Translations under genes and position numbers: made by a program
Shown: one piece after another, positions 9,901 to 18,357 of the stretch
Layout: every line of letters starts with the position of its first letter
How positions within the stretch are numbered: the stretch's first letter is position 1
The notes under the pieces: model-generated
What the model was told of the DNA's origin: nothing
The model's database searches: none
The model's input: only the letters and a program-made list of their open reading frames with translations
From: Candidatus Aminicenantota bacterium
GTDB taxonomy: Bacteria; Acidobacteriota; Aminicenantia; UBA2199
Direction of reading: 5' to 3'
Assembly (NCBI GenBank): GCA_026393835.1
Contig: JAPKZK010000051.1
Span: 1-64,000 of the forward strand
DNA length: 64,000 nt

Positions 9901-10209
9901 CCGGCAGTGGACATCTATTCCCTGGGCGTTATCTGCTATAAATTATTGACGCGCATGCTGCCGTTTAGAGGAGAGAAGCCCATTGAGACCATGCGGCAGA
10001 TACTGGATTACATCCCACCCCAGCCCCGTCAATTGAATCCCGGCATTCCCCCGGAATTGAATGAATTGGTTTTAAAGATGATGAGTAAGGACCCGCTGCT
10101 GCGTCCTTCCGCCCAGCAGACGCTGGAAGGATTTATGAATATCCCCCCTTTTCGGGTCCATGACGATAATCTGCATGAAAAAAATGAAACAATTAAGTAC
10201 AATATTTGA
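6931..10209 (+). CDS. propeller-sensor transmembrane Ser/Thr protein kinase
   Basis: 1092 residues. Order: N-terminal signal/anchor (1-25); two-component-regulator propeller repeats (~35-650) closely like those of the preceding gene; a Y_Y_Y domain (~690-750); a membrane helix (~765-788); then a complete Hanks-type kinase domain (~803-1065). Visible kinase motifs: Gly loop IGGGGMG, K838 in FAMKVLK, HRDLKPEN with D932, DFGIA with D954, and GTLPYMPPEV. The histidine kinase and receiver of the sister gene are thus replaced by a Ser/Thr kinase behind the same sensor, predicted to phosphorylate cytoplasmic proteins on an extracytoplasmic signal. Substrate unknown. The next gene, purine nucleoside phosphorylase, starts 21 bases downstream and may be cotranscribed. 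Confidence 0.92.
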   Translation: MKKRYRFHVMVFLIVLFASGKSLLWPLDPAKEIHQYNYEVFSTDDGLPQSSVLSIIQTSDGYLWGATYEGVARFDGVQFQVLDRSNTPELESNRIKTLFEDNRGNLWIGTSEGLLRCTGGKFKKFTTKEGLSNDFVLAIVQDKKGSLWVGTTDGLNRLTDDTFTAYTQKEGLSHQYISALETDDEGNLWIGTSGGGLNVLRVADGKIKHCAAEMGLSGGEDIRVLCKNKEGGLWIGTSGQGLIFLQDGKARFYSEKDGLSGNDIRALFQDTHGILWIGTNGQGLNRLKEGVFSSSSYEEGFLDRPIRAIMEDREGSLWVGTRDGLSQLKDGKFIIYNKRNGLPVDGIRTVYEDRLKNTWIGTVTGGLVKFTDNRFKTFGLKEGLTSEHIWTIAESSDGSIWIGTYGDGLHRVKNDKVIKTYTTREGLANNIVRAVCADRKDNIWVGTNGGGVDVIDFKTGKMTNYNSKNGLSDDFVYAVSEDRDGDIWIGTYRGTIDRFDKETGKFTTYGEKEGLSGHAIWNIYPDKEGTAWIGTDGGGLLRLKNNTFTRFSIENGLYSDLAFQVLEDLSGNLWMNCNRGIYGARKKDLEDFADGKINKISCFSYGRTEGIKSTECSGPAQPAGLCTEEGKLWFPTIRGVVVIDPGHIKSNTVEPPVAIEEMLADGQNIYSYPGVSEAGIKLAPGTQRIEFKYTGLSFIAPERVRFKYKLEGFDEKWMDGGGRRNVSYTNIAPGDYTFRVAACNNDGVWSSAGADLSFALKPFFWQTWWFRLLFVTAFAFFSYWFIAFVKTHLKLIAFWKKKKYIGPYEIDEQIGGGGMGIVYRVHSLIDGNKIFAMKVLKDEYLMDEIQQKRFKNESLLVDRLDHPNIVKVHERGEDKGQLYILMELLEGQTLGDRIRESRYPDIARCIYIMTQVADVLAHLARENIIHRDLKPENIMLIQKGNDPDYVKLLDFGIARGQTFSHLTETGHVLGTLPYMPPEVVADGVFSPAVDIYSLGVICYKLLTRMLPFRGEKPIETMRQILDYIPPQPRQLNPGIPPELNELVLKMMSKDPLLRPSAQQTLEGFMNIPPFRVHDDNLHEKNETIKYNI

Positions 10210-10229
10210 GCGCAGCCAAGGAGTTCTAA

Positions 10230-11054
10230 ATGACTATTTGCCTTTATGATCAAATCGAAGAAGCAGTTGCTTTTATAAAAAGCCGGGCCCCCCTGGCGCC
10301 GGAAGTCGGCGTTGTCCTGGGTTCCGGGTTAGGAGAGTTTGCCGAATCCGTGACCGAGAAAATCATAATCCCTTATGAAACGATTCCCCATTTTAAAAAG
10401 GTCAGCGTTGCCGGTCATGCCGGGCGCCTGGTCATCGGGAAGATTAAAGATAAACCCACTGCCGTCATGCAGGGTCGATACCATTATTATGAGGGCCATG
10501 ACATCGCTGAGGTGGTGTTTCCCGTCCGGGTGCTGTGCCGCCTGGGTATCAAGAAGTTGTTATTAACCAATGCCGCCGGGGGTATCAATACCATGTTGGT
10601 CCCCGGGGACTTAATGATAATCCGCGATCACATCAATATGATGGGTCTCAATCCCTTGTGGGGCGAAAATGACGATCGCCTGGGGCCCCGTTTCCCCGAC
10701 ATGAGCCGGGTCTATGATGCGAATATGGTTGAAATCATTGCCCAGGCCATGCAGACCATGGGCATGGGAGTAAAGAAAGGCGTATATCTTGCTTTAAGCG
10801 GACCTTCCTATGAGACCCCGGCCGAAATCCGGATGCTTGCCGCGATGGGTGCGGATGCCGTGGGCATGTCTACCGTACCCGAAGCCATTGTTGCGCGGCA
10901 TATGGGGGCAGCGGTGGCCGGGATTTCTTGCGTCAGTAACCTGGCGGCGGGGATTTCCAAAACACCGTTATGTCATAAGGAAGTCACCGAGACCGCCAAC
11001 CGTGTGAAAGACCTTTTCATCAACCTTCTCTCCGCGGTTATTCCCAAATTCTAA
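10230..11054 (+). CDS. punA: purine-nucleoside phosphorylase
   Basis: A 274-residue cytoplasmic enzyme that cleaves inosine/guanosine with phosphate to the base and ribose 1-phosphate (purine salvage). Family signatures: VVLGSGLGEFAE (phosphate-binding region), AGHAGRLVIG, MQGRYHYYEGH, LLTNAAGGI, and the base/ribose-binding stretch GPSYETPAEIRMLAAMGADAVGMST. Length and motifs fit the trimeric, mammalian-like class I enzymes. Ribosome binding site AAGGAG 6 bases before the ATG. It follows the kinase gene by 21 bases, so it may share its transcript. Confidence 0.95.
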   Translation: MTICLYDQIEEAVAFIKSRAPLAPEVGVVLGSGLGEFAESVTEKIIIPYETIPHFKKVSVAGHAGRLVIGKIKDKPTAVMQGRYHYYEGHDIAEVVFPVRVLCRLGIKKLLLTNAAGGINTMLVPGDLMIIRDHINMMGLNPLWGENDDRLGPRFPDMSRVYDANMVEIIAQAMQTMGMGVKKGVYLALSGPSYETPAEIRMLAAMGADAVGMSTVPEAIVARHMGAAVAGISCVSNLAAGISKTPLCHKEVTETANRVKDLFINLLSAVIPKF

Positions 11055-11068
11055 GAATCGATCTGCTG

Positions 11069-11160
11069 TAAAAATTGCCACGAAGGCACAAAGGCACAAA
11101 GGTTCACCAAGAGGTTTATTATAAAAAAATTCTTGGTGTCTTGGTGGCAGAAGTTTTTAT
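11069..11160. repeat. dispersed hairpin element, copy 1 (TTTATTATAAAAAT core)
   Basis: Arms built from CACGAAGGCACAAAGG-type words on the left and CTTGGTGTCTTGGTGG on the right enclose a conserved core TTTATTATAAAAAA. Near-identical organisation recurs at 11484-11580 and 31482-31577. It lies immediately 3' of the purine nucleoside phosphorylase gene. Confidence 0.75.
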
Positions 11161-11296
11161 GGTCTCCGGGCGCTGGTGGAAGGATCGATGGTATCGAGCG
11201 ACAGATGAAAGGTCCCCAATAATAGGGAAGGGAATACTTTGATTTTGTTTCGGGACTTGTCCACGGTTATCAAGGGGACTGGGGATGCGCCCTCGA

Positions 11297-11448
11297 TCAG
11301 GCAAAGTTAATCTCAACTTTCCGATTTAAAGCTTTCGCAATTCGAAAAAGAAAATCAACACTGGGATTGTATTTACCACTTTCAAGTCGTGAAATTGCCG
11401 ACTGCTGTGTTCCCATTTTTCTCATTAAAAATTGAGCAACCCGCGAAA
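11297..11448 (-). pseudogene. 3' remnant of an XRE-family HTH regulator (HigA-like antitoxin)
   Basis: The minus-strand reading keeps the second half of a Cro/CI-type helix-turn-helix: VAQFLMRKMG, then QQSAISRLESGKYNPS and FRIAKALNRKVEINFA to a stop. The N-terminal half is missing; upstream of residue VAQFL the frame runs into CGCGAAAG repeat words and the hairpin element at 11484. The same truncated end, cut to about 11 codons, recurs at 22159. No toxin partner is visible. The surviving helix is intact, so this was a real gene broken by repeat-associated rearrangement. Confidence 0.65.
11411..11448. repeat. 38-bp direct repeat, left copy (R1)
   Basis: Bases 11411-11448 are identical, in the same orientation, to 22159-22196. 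The repeat covers the broken edge of the XRE remnant and the first CGCGAAA word. Confidence 0.9.
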
Positions 11449-11483
11449 GACGCGAAAGAGAAAAAAATCTTGCGCGCTGTGAA

Positions 11484-11580
11484 AATAGCCACGAAGGCGC
11501 AAAGGCACAAAGGTTCACCATGGGGTTTATTATAAAAATTCTTGGCGACCTGGCGTCTTAGTGGCAGAAGTTTTCATGGT
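11484..11580. repeat. dispersed hairpin element, copy 2 (TTTATTATAAAAAT core)
   Basis: The same arm words and core as the element at 11069, including the trailing AGAAGTTTTCATGGTCTC, which copy 1 has as AGAAGTTTTTATGGTCTC. The two copies flank the XRE remnant. Confidence 0.75.
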
Positions 11581-11610
11581 CTCTGGGCGACGGTGAGCCG
11601 TTCTGACGAA

Positions 11611-11672
11611 CTGCCGGATAATTGTTTACGTTTTCGGGATTCCTTTCCAGGTTTTCGCTTACATGGATTGGA
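11611..11672. repeat. ~62-bp direct repeat, left copy (R2)
   Basis: Starts CTGCCGGATAATTG and ends ACATGGATTGGA; it matches 21120-21180 in the same orientation with only a few differences. The two copies bracket the ATPase/kinase operon and the Roc-COR gene. The stretch 11673-11890 holds no recognisable gene. Confidence 0.8.
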
Positions 11673-11892
11673 TTAGGCCCGGAACAATCCGAACATCGGG
11701 TCGCCGGCCTCAAACCAAGACGTTTGCCCCCTGGGTCCCGGGAGGAAGTCGTATTCCCAGTATTACCGGGTTTACGCATTTGTGCAGAGAGTAGCGGATG
11801 CTGGTAAACCGGCATTCCTAACAAGAAGAAAGCGATTAACTGCTTGGATTCTTTTTGCCCCGAATATTTTTTGAAATTCATGGGAATAATCC

Positions 11893-11921
11893 TTGACTTT
11901 TTCGATTGATATTCTTATAAT
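11893..11921 (+). promoter_or_regulatory. strong sigma70-type promoter of the ATPase-ATPase-kinase operon
   Basis: TTGACT (11893-11898), exactly 17 bases, consensus TATAAT (11916-11921). The predicted start is near 11928, leaving about 145 bases of leader before the first large gene at 12075. Confidence 0.7.
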
Positions 11922-11974
11922 AAAATCTAAATGTAATTAAGTAACGTATTTTTTTTATGTAGGTAGGGAACAAG

Positions 11975-12091
11975 ATGCGAGGTAGTAAGTTGATAACTAG
12001 AGATGAGTTATTGGAATTTCCGATTGGAAGGATTTTGCCGCAAAAAAAACAAAATGATTTAGGAGTCTTAAAAGATGGATTCAGAGAATAA
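11975..12091 (+). CDS. possible 38-residue leader peptide overlapping the first ATPase gene
   Basis: An ATG-started frame of 38 codons (MRGSKLITRDELLEF ...) lies between the promoter and the first ATPase gene and ends 17 bases inside it, in another frame. A weak AGGGAA stands upstream of its ATG. It could be a leader peptide that couples translation to the large gene, or chance. I do not recognise it. Confidence 0.25.
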   Translation: MRGSKLITRDELLEFPIGRILPQKKQNDLGVLKDGFRE

Positions 12092-14915
12092 GCCTTTTGA
12101 AAAGATACCCAACCCTTATAATCCATATGGCGTTAAATCCGGCCATTCCTATTACAATAAAGGGATTGTCGAAAAAATAAAAAATTTGTTCGAATCGACT
12201 CCCCCTCACAAGATCATTTTTATCCAGGGGAAAGAAGGATCAGGAAAATCCAGCACGTTATTGCAGTTTAAAAAAGACCCCTTACTCCTCGGAGACTGCT
12301 ATAATCCAATTTACATCGATTTACATCATCTTCTGTCCGAGAAAAGATACAATCATTTATTCAACCTTATCGAAATGTTAAAAGATTCATTGGATAAATA
12401 CCGGTTTCCTCTCTTTGTTAGACAATTGGACACCATAAAAGAGAATACAACCATTAAGGATGTCGCCAACTTTTTTAAAACCCTGGAATCTCAAATAGCT
12501 GAAAAGACAATCATCTTACTGATATTCGATGACCTGGATCGATTATTTAAAGTCGAGAATATCGGAGAATATTTTTCGATTATCGGTTTTGTAAAACGGC
12601 TGTCTGAAAAACCGCAATACCGTATATTACTAAGCCGAAGCGGAGAAATTCCAAAGCACATCAAGTTAACCCCTTTGGGAGAATCGCTGCAGGATATAAT
12701 CGGGATCAAGATGGATATTGTGAATAATGGGGAATTCACCAAACTTATTACAGAACCGGTAAAAGGGAAGGTAACGTATTTACCCTCAGCACTTAATGAA
12801 ATTATGCGAATTACCGGGGGAAACCTGTATTGTCAGCAACTAATTTGTTATTACATCATCCTGCACCTCAACAACCAGGAAAAAGAAACCTGCGATAAAG
12901 AGGATGTGGCTGCCGCTGTTAATTTAACGGTCAAGGATAAACGTGATGATTTTGAACATTTCTGGAAAAATATTCCATATGATGAAAAATTGGTGCTCAG
13001 CGCCTTGCTGGATGGGGATGTAATTTCGGTAACGGGAAGCCATTATCTTATAAATCAAGACTCCCTGCTGGAGGATATCTTTGAACCCCAAATCCTGAAT
13101 GATATTATAACCCGGTTGAGCGACAATGATTTTATCAATAAACCGATTCACAATAGGTGTTTCAATGCATTTCCTTTTAAAATTCCTTTATTCGCTTTTT
13201 GGATTATAGAAAAATATCCCTTTTTAACGGTGGTGGTGGAAAATATCGAACCTATCGCCAGGGAGAGAGATTTTAATACCCTGGGAAAAATTATTGAAAA
13301 AATTCCAGGAGATATTTTCCCACCCAATTTCCAAAGTACTTTGCATTGTATCCGGCAATGGTTTGGTATCCGGAGTTTACTGGACAGGAAAAGACGACTT
13401 GACGGAGAGAAAATCGGAAATTTAGCCAGGTTGATCAGTCAAATCTTCGGACTTCCGATAAAAGAAGATTCGAACAAAGGAAGCAATAATTTTATTGTAA
13501 ATTGCGAGGGCTTACATATCGGTAATATAAAAGAAGCCGTTTTTTTATTCCAAGATCGATTAGATATATCCACAAACGATATAAAGCATTTTGCTGATAT
13601 TATAGACAATAAGGATTCGATAATTAAACCGAGCATTTTTTTTTGTTTCGAACGAAGCGAAAAATTAAAGGAATTGGAAGAGAAATCCTATCTAAATATG
13701 ATCAGGGTCGAAGGTAACGATTTGAAAAATATTCTTTTTTCAGATCGGCCGAGCCAACTATTTAAAGAATTTTCACTCCAACGGCTTTCAGTCAACCAGA
13801 TTTCCCCTTATCAAACCGAAGGGCCTACTGTTGCTAATTTTTATGGAAGACACAACGAGATACAGAGAATTATCAATTCGCCAATAAATAGTTTTTGCAT
13901 CATCGGAGCCCGCCGCATCGGGAAATCTTCTCTAGCGCAACGCATCCAGTCTCTATTGGATGAGCGTGGAGCCGACTGTATTTACCTGGATCTCGAGTAC
14001 CCCAAAAACCCGGATTACGACAAATTCCTCAAAGTTCTCGAGTTGGGGTTCGAACAATGTTTTAAGCAGCGGTTTCATTTTAACAGCAGCCTGGACCAAT
14101 TTGTATTTGTGGTTAAACAATTGAGTTCTACCAAAAAACGAATAGTAATCATCCTGGACGAAATCGATGAGTTACTGGCCTTCGATAGAGGGCATAATTA
14201 TCAACTAATGCATGCATTTCGGAAGTTGTATCATGAACGCTGCTGCCAGATCATTCTCTCCGGTTTTGAGGAACTGTACAATGCAAAACGGGACATGAAA
14301 TCACCCCTATTCAACTTCGGGGAAATAAAACAATTGGGACCGCTGGAGAGAAATGATGCGCTGAATTTAATCACGGAACCCATGGCAAACATGGGTATCG
14401 CATATAATGAACCTGCAGATAGAAACCTCATACTGGCTTATACGGCATCACATCCGAACTTGATCCAATTCTTTTGTAAGAAATTGGTGGAAAAGATAGC
14501 AGAAAAACCCGATCAAAAACGCATTATCTATAAAGATGATATCCTGAAGGTATTCAACTCCCAATATGAGAATTTTATAATTAATGATTTTTATATGATC
14601 TTCGATGACCCGGATAATTTAATGAAACTTTTCTCCTTTCTGTGCGCGGTGAATTGCGACAGCGAAAACTACTTCTCAATGGGAAAAATGAATACGCAGT
14701 TAATATCCCTGGGAATTGACCTTAATGAAGGAGTTATTAATAGTACTTTCCAGAAATTGAAACTTCGTTTTATTTTTAAAGAGAATGAGACCGGGAAATA
14801 TACGTTTGCGCTTTCCCATTTCCCGGCCAGTCTTAAAAAAATGCATGACCCTGCTTTGCAAAGAAGTCTAATTGAGAGAATTAAAAATAATATAACTGAT
14901 GGAGAGCAATTATGA
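12075..14915 (+). CDS. tandem P-loop ATPase (STAND/archaeal-type AAA), first gene of the operon
   Basis: 946 residues with two separate ATPase modules. Module 1: Walker A GKEGSGKSS (52-60) and Walker B IILLIFDDLDRL (D152). Module 2: Walker A GARRIGKSS (611-619) and Walker B IVIILDEIDEL (D695, E696), followed by a helical and winged-helix-like tail. The ~300 residues between them are alpha/beta and unrecognised. Both modules resemble signal-transducing ATPases with numerous domains (nSTAND/AAA_35-like) used as oligomerising switches in conflict and signalling systems. Start set by AGGAG 8-9 bases upstream. It overlaps the next gene by ATGA (14912-14915), so the two are translationally coupled. 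No obvious effector domain inside. Confidence 0.8.
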   Translation: MDSENKPFEKIPNPYNPYGVKSGHSYYNKGIVEKIKNLFESTPPHKIIFIQGKEGSGKSSTLLQFKKDPLLLGDCYNPIYIDLHHLLSEKRYNHLFNLIEMLKDSLDKYRFPLFVRQLDTIKENTTIKDVANFFKTLESQIAEKTIILLIFDDLDRLFKVENIGEYFSIIGFVKRLSEKPQYRILLSRSGEIPKHIKLTPLGESLQDIIGIKMDIVNNGEFTKLITEPVKGKVTYLPSALNEIMRITGGNLYCQQLICYYIILHLNNQEKETCDKEDVAAAVNLTVKDKRDDFEHFWKNIPYDEKLVLSALLDGDVISVTGSHYLINQDSLLEDIFEPQILNDIITRLSDNDFINKPIHNRCFNAFPFKIPLFAFWIIEKYPFLTVVVENIEPIARERDFNTLGKIIEKIPGDIFPPNFQSTLHCIRQWFGIRSLLDRKRRLDGEKIGNLARLISQIFGLPIKEDSNKGSNNFIVNCEGLHIGNIKEAVFLFQDRLDISTNDIKHFADIIDNKDSIIKPSIFFCFERSEKLKELEEKSYLNMIRVEGNDLKNILFSDRPSQLFKEFSLQRLSVNQISPYQTEGPTVANFYGRHNEIQRIINSPINSFCIIGARRIGKSSLAQRIQSLLDERGADCIYLDLEYPKNPDYDKFLKVLELGFEQCFKQRFHFNSSLDQFVFVVKQLSSTKKRIVIILDEIDELLAFDRGHNYQLMHAFRKLYHERCCQIILSGFEELYNAKRDMKSPLFNFGEIKQLGPLERNDALNLITEPMANMGIAYNEPADRNLILAYTASHPNLIQFFCKKLVEKIAEKPDQKRIIYKDDILKVFNSQYENFIINDFYMIFDDPDNLMKLFSFLCAVNCDSENYFSMGKMNTQLISLGIDLNEGVINSTFQKLKLRFIFKENETGKYTFALSHFPASLKKMHDPALQRSLIERIKNNITDGEQL

Positions 14916-16684
14916 ATGATATCCGGAACCCTTACAAATTTAAAGGACCTCTCGATCCTGGAGAAGATGATCTGGTGTGTATAAAAAGAGGCCGGGCAGT
15001 AAAAAAAATTGTTTCAGGCATAATGAAAGGGGACTACTACGCCGTTATAGGCCCCCGCCAGATAGGGAAAACTACGTTTTTACACCAGGTAAAAAACGAA
15101 GAACCTTATACCCATTTCATTTTTATCGATTTCGAGTCCTCGGTTGTCACTAATGAAAATTTGTACCAGGTCATTATCCGTGAAATCCAGGAGCAAGGAC
15201 CTTTCGAGAATATTGCAAAATATTGGGATGAAACAGTGGGAATATACGGCCAGGAACTCGCTTTTCTTAATTTTTTAGAAAAGTTCCAATTCCCCAGCAC
15301 CAACAAAAAAATAATATTCCTGTTCGATGAGATTGAGAAAATTCCTTCTATTAACAACTTTTTACACTTGTGGAGAAAAATCTATCATGAACGGCTTGTT
15401 AAACGGCAGCTATTCAGGTATGGATTGGTCTTAGCTGGTTCCTCCAGCTTGATCGCGTTAACCCAGGGGGCCAATTCTCCATTCAATATCGCAGAGACAT
15501 ATTACATAAGCGATTTTTCAAACGAAGAATCATTGGCACTAATCGACGGCCCCCTTGCGAAAATGGGTCTCCAGGTAGAAACAGAAGCAAAAGATTTTTT
15601 ATTAGCCAAAGTTTCCGGTCATCCCCAACTATTGCAGCACCTCCTTTATAAATTAGTAGAGAGGGCACTGGAAGCTGAGAAAAAAATAAAGAAACAATTC
15701 GTCGCTGATACAATACAGGAGTTGTTTATTGAAAGTACAGCCCTGGAAACCATGGCCCAGCATATCAAAGTCAATAATCGCCTGGAGTATTTATTGCAGG
15801 ATATACTGCTGGAAGGAAAACAAAAACCGTTTTATCCCTATAAGGAATACGCGGTAGAAGGTGCGGGGGCGATAAAAAATAATAATAGCTACTGCGTCAT
15901 ACGTAATGAAATTTACAAAGAATTTGTCGAAGGTATACTCAACGAAAATATGACTATAACTTCTTCTCCTGGAGGCAAAAAATTGCTTAAACTCCAGGAA
16001 AATATCCTGGAAGATATACCCAAACTTAAAGAATTGAATGAGCAACTTCTCCTTTTAAGCAACAATTTACCACACGGTAGATGCCTGGAAGACCTGGAAC
16101 ATTTCAAAAAATCCAGGAAACAATATATGAAGGAATTTAAAACGCTAACCGACGGCCAGCCATTGGATGAATTGGAAGAGCTTTACCTGAAAATCGATGA
16201 GTCTCTAAAAAAAATGGGTACTTTGATCGAACAAGCGGAAATCATGCTTTATCGAAAAAATGTCCTCGATTATTACCGCAAAGACAAAAATGAATCGATT
16301 GTTCAGAATTCCCTGGCGATACTCAACCTGGAAAACCTGAAAAATATCGGGAATATTATCGAAAGGCTAAACTCCAATAATATCGCTGATGAAAACATTC
16401 ATGAATTCCTGGCTATTTTTAAATTTTTAATATCGAGAGTAAAGGAAGGCGTACTTAACGTCACTCATTATGCGCTCCTTAAAGAACTTGAGAATATGAC
16501 GGAGGTTATAAAATCCATCCAAAATTACAGGATTAAATTTATGGTTTATTTACCTCTTATACCATTGATCCTGGACAATAAGAATTCATTTTCCCAGGCA
16601 GCAAATCCCGATTTCGATATACAGGCCGAATTGAAAGAACTGGAAGCGAAATGGAATAATATTTTGGAGAAAATAAAAAAATGA
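14912..16684 (+). CDS. P-loop ATPase with helical C-terminal half, second gene of the operon
   Basis: 590 residues. One ATPase module at the N-terminus: Walker A GPRQIGKTT (47-55) and Walker B IIFLFDEIEKI (D139, E140), then a sensor/winged-helix-like segment to ~330. This is the same class as module 2 of the upstream protein and of AAA_35-type nSTAND proteins. The remaining ~250 residues look all-helical (Leu/Lys/Glu-rich, coiled-coil-like stretches) with no catalytic motif that I recognise. It is coupled by 4-base ATGA overlaps to both neighbours, which argues that the three proteins are made in fixed proportion and work as a complex. Confidence 0.8.
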   Translation: MNDIRNPYKFKGPLDPGEDDLVCIKRGRAVKKIVSGIMKGDYYAVIGPRQIGKTTFLHQVKNEEPYTHFIFIDFESSVVTNENLYQVIIREIQEQGPFENIAKYWDETVGIYGQELAFLNFLEKFQFPSTNKKIIFLFDEIEKIPSINNFLHLWRKIYHERLVKRQLFRYGLVLAGSSSLIALTQGANSPFNIAETYYISDFSNEESLALIDGPLAKMGLQVETEAKDFLLAKVSGHPQLLQHLLYKLVERALEAEKKIKKQFVADTIQELFIESTALETMAQHIKVNNRLEYLLQDILLEGKQKPFYPYKEYAVEGAGAIKNNNSYCVIRNEIYKEFVEGILNENMTITSSPGGKKLLKLQENILEDIPKLKELNEQLLLLSNNLPHGRCLEDLEHFKKSRKQYMKEFKTLTDGQPLDELEELYLKIDESLKKMGTLIEQAEIMLYRKNVLDYYRKDKNESIVQNSLAILNLENLKNIGNIIERLNSNNIADENIHEFLAIFKFLISRVKEGVLNVTHYALLKELENMTEVIKSIQNYRIKFMVYLPLIPLILDNKNSFSQAANPDFDIQAELKELEAKWNNILEKIKK

Positions 16685-18315
16685 ATAGCAATGATTATAA
16701 CGAAAGAGCCAGGGTGGCGCAATTAATAGGTAATATACCGGAAGCGGCGGATTGCTATTACAACGCAGGAAAATTGGAAAAAGCCGCTGAATTATTCGAA
16801 TGGATTAACCGGTACGAAAGAGCAGCGGAATGCTATTTTAAAGTCGAAAATTACATTGCCGCCGCCCACAACTATGTAAAAGCAAACCAAAAAGAAAAAG
16901 CCGCTAAAATGTTCGAATTGGAGAGAGCATTCGAGAAAGCCGCGGATATCAGGTTCGAGTTAAAACAATACAATGAAGCAGGAGAATTATATGAACGCGC
17001 CAAAAACTTTTTTAAAGCAGGGAAGGCCTTTGCATTTACAGACAAGTACTCAACAGCATTATCATACCTGGAAAAAGTTTCCAAAACAGATAAAAATTTT
17101 TGGGAAGCCAATTTAATTAGGGCTGAGATATATTCAAGAATACTGAAACCTAATTCCGTCCTGGAAAAAATTTTACCGATATGTGAACATGAAAAAATCG
17201 ATCGAGCGAATGTAGGATTATTCCTTATCATCGGGCAGACATACGAAAAAGTGAATCGGATTAAGGATGCGCTGTCTTTTTATCGAAAAATTTTTGTTTT
17301 TGATCCAAAACACCCTAACATCCAAAAAAAAATAAGCGATTTAGAGGAATTGAAGGAGGTGTTTACTGAAATCCAGAATGAAGAGCGCTATCAAAAAAAA
17401 CACAAAGTGGGCATGGGTGCAATGGGTGTCGTTTACCTGGCAGACGATTTAAAATTAAAAAGAGAAATAGCGCTTAAAATTTTATCTACAGAGGCCTTTA
17501 TTGATGGGAGCGATATTGAGAGATTTTTCTCAGAAGCTGAAAAAATTGCCAAGCTGAATCATCCGAATATCGTGCATGTTTATGATACAGGGAAAATAGC
17601 GGGGGAATATTTTATAGCAATGGAGTTTATCAACGGTCAAAATTTATTAAACATTCTTAATACTTTCCAGCCGATGCCAATTCTGACGATTCTTATCATT
17701 GCGTGCAAATTATTTTCCGCGCTTCATCATTCTCACCAGAAAGACATAATCCACCGGGATATCAAACCCAACAATATCATCATCACGTATGATAATGAGT
17801 TAAAAGTGATAGACTTCGGTATCGCCGTGCTTAAAGATGATCTAATAAAAAGAAAAAAAAATGTAATACTGGGAACCCCGCTGTACATGTCCCCCGAACA
17901 AATCGAAGCGAAGACAACCGACCACAGCACAGATATCTATTCCGCCGGAGTTACTTTATTTCACTTGCTAACCAATCAACCCCCCTTCAGCGGTTCCTTC
18001 TTAGAAATAATGGACCAACATCTAAATAAACAAATCCCTCCCATTAAGGACTTAAGACCGGACACTCCCGGAAAGCTTATTAAAATTATCGAAAAATGTA
18101 TGGCAAAAAAAACAGGAGATAGGTATCGGAGCGCCCTTGACGTGATAAAGGAGATCGACCAGATTCGGTATCCTGATGGAAAGTCTACTCGTCCCACGAA
18201 AGATACCCTAAACATTTTCGATGAAATAAATATGGAAACATTCCGATTAAAAGAGCAAACCTCTGAAGTTAATACTAACAAATTTGATGTCACAGACTCG
18301 AATGATTGTAAATAA
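16681..18315 (+). CDS. TPR-like repeat Ser/Thr protein kinase, third gene of the operon
   Basis: 544 residues. Residues 1-~230 are short helical repeats of TPR/SEL1 style (AAELFEWINRYERAAECYF and similar). A full Hanks-type kinase domain follows (~235-500): Gly loop GMGAMG, K266 in ALKIL, HRDIKPNN with D360, DFGIAV with D378, and GTPLYMSPEQI. There is no membrane segment, so it is a soluble kinase with an N-terminal protein-interaction scaffold. Its start codon overlaps the stop of the second ATPase gene (ATGA, 16681-16684). In context it is the likely output or regulator of the two ATPases. Confidence 0.88.
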   Translation: MNSNDYNERARVAQLIGNIPEAADCYYNAGKLEKAAELFEWINRYERAAECYFKVENYIAAAHNYVKANQKEKAAKMFELERAFEKAADIRFELKQYNEAGELYERAKNFFKAGKAFAFTDKYSTALSYLEKVSKTDKNFWEANLIRAEIYSRILKPNSVLEKILPICEHEKIDRANVGLFLIIGQTYEKVNRIKDALSFYRKIFVFDPKHPNIQKKISDLEELKEVFTEIQNEERYQKKHKVGMGAMGVVYLADDLKLKREIALKILSTEAFIDGSDIERFFSEAEKIAKLNHPNIVHVYDTGKIAGEYFIAMEFINGQNLLNILNTFQPMPILTILIIACKLFSALHHSHQKDIIHRDIKPNNIIITYDNELKVIDFGIAVLKDDLIKRKKNVILGTPLYMSPEQIEAKTTDHSTDIYSAGVTLFHLLTNQPPFSGSFLEIMDQHLNKQIPPIKDLRPDTPGKLIKIIEKCMAKKTGDRYRSALDVIKEIDQIRYPDGKSTRPTKDTLNIFDEINMETFRLKEQTSEVNTNKFDVTDSNDCK

Positions 18316-18357
18316 AAAAAGGATGTATGTTTATCTATGAAAAAATCAATCTCGATC

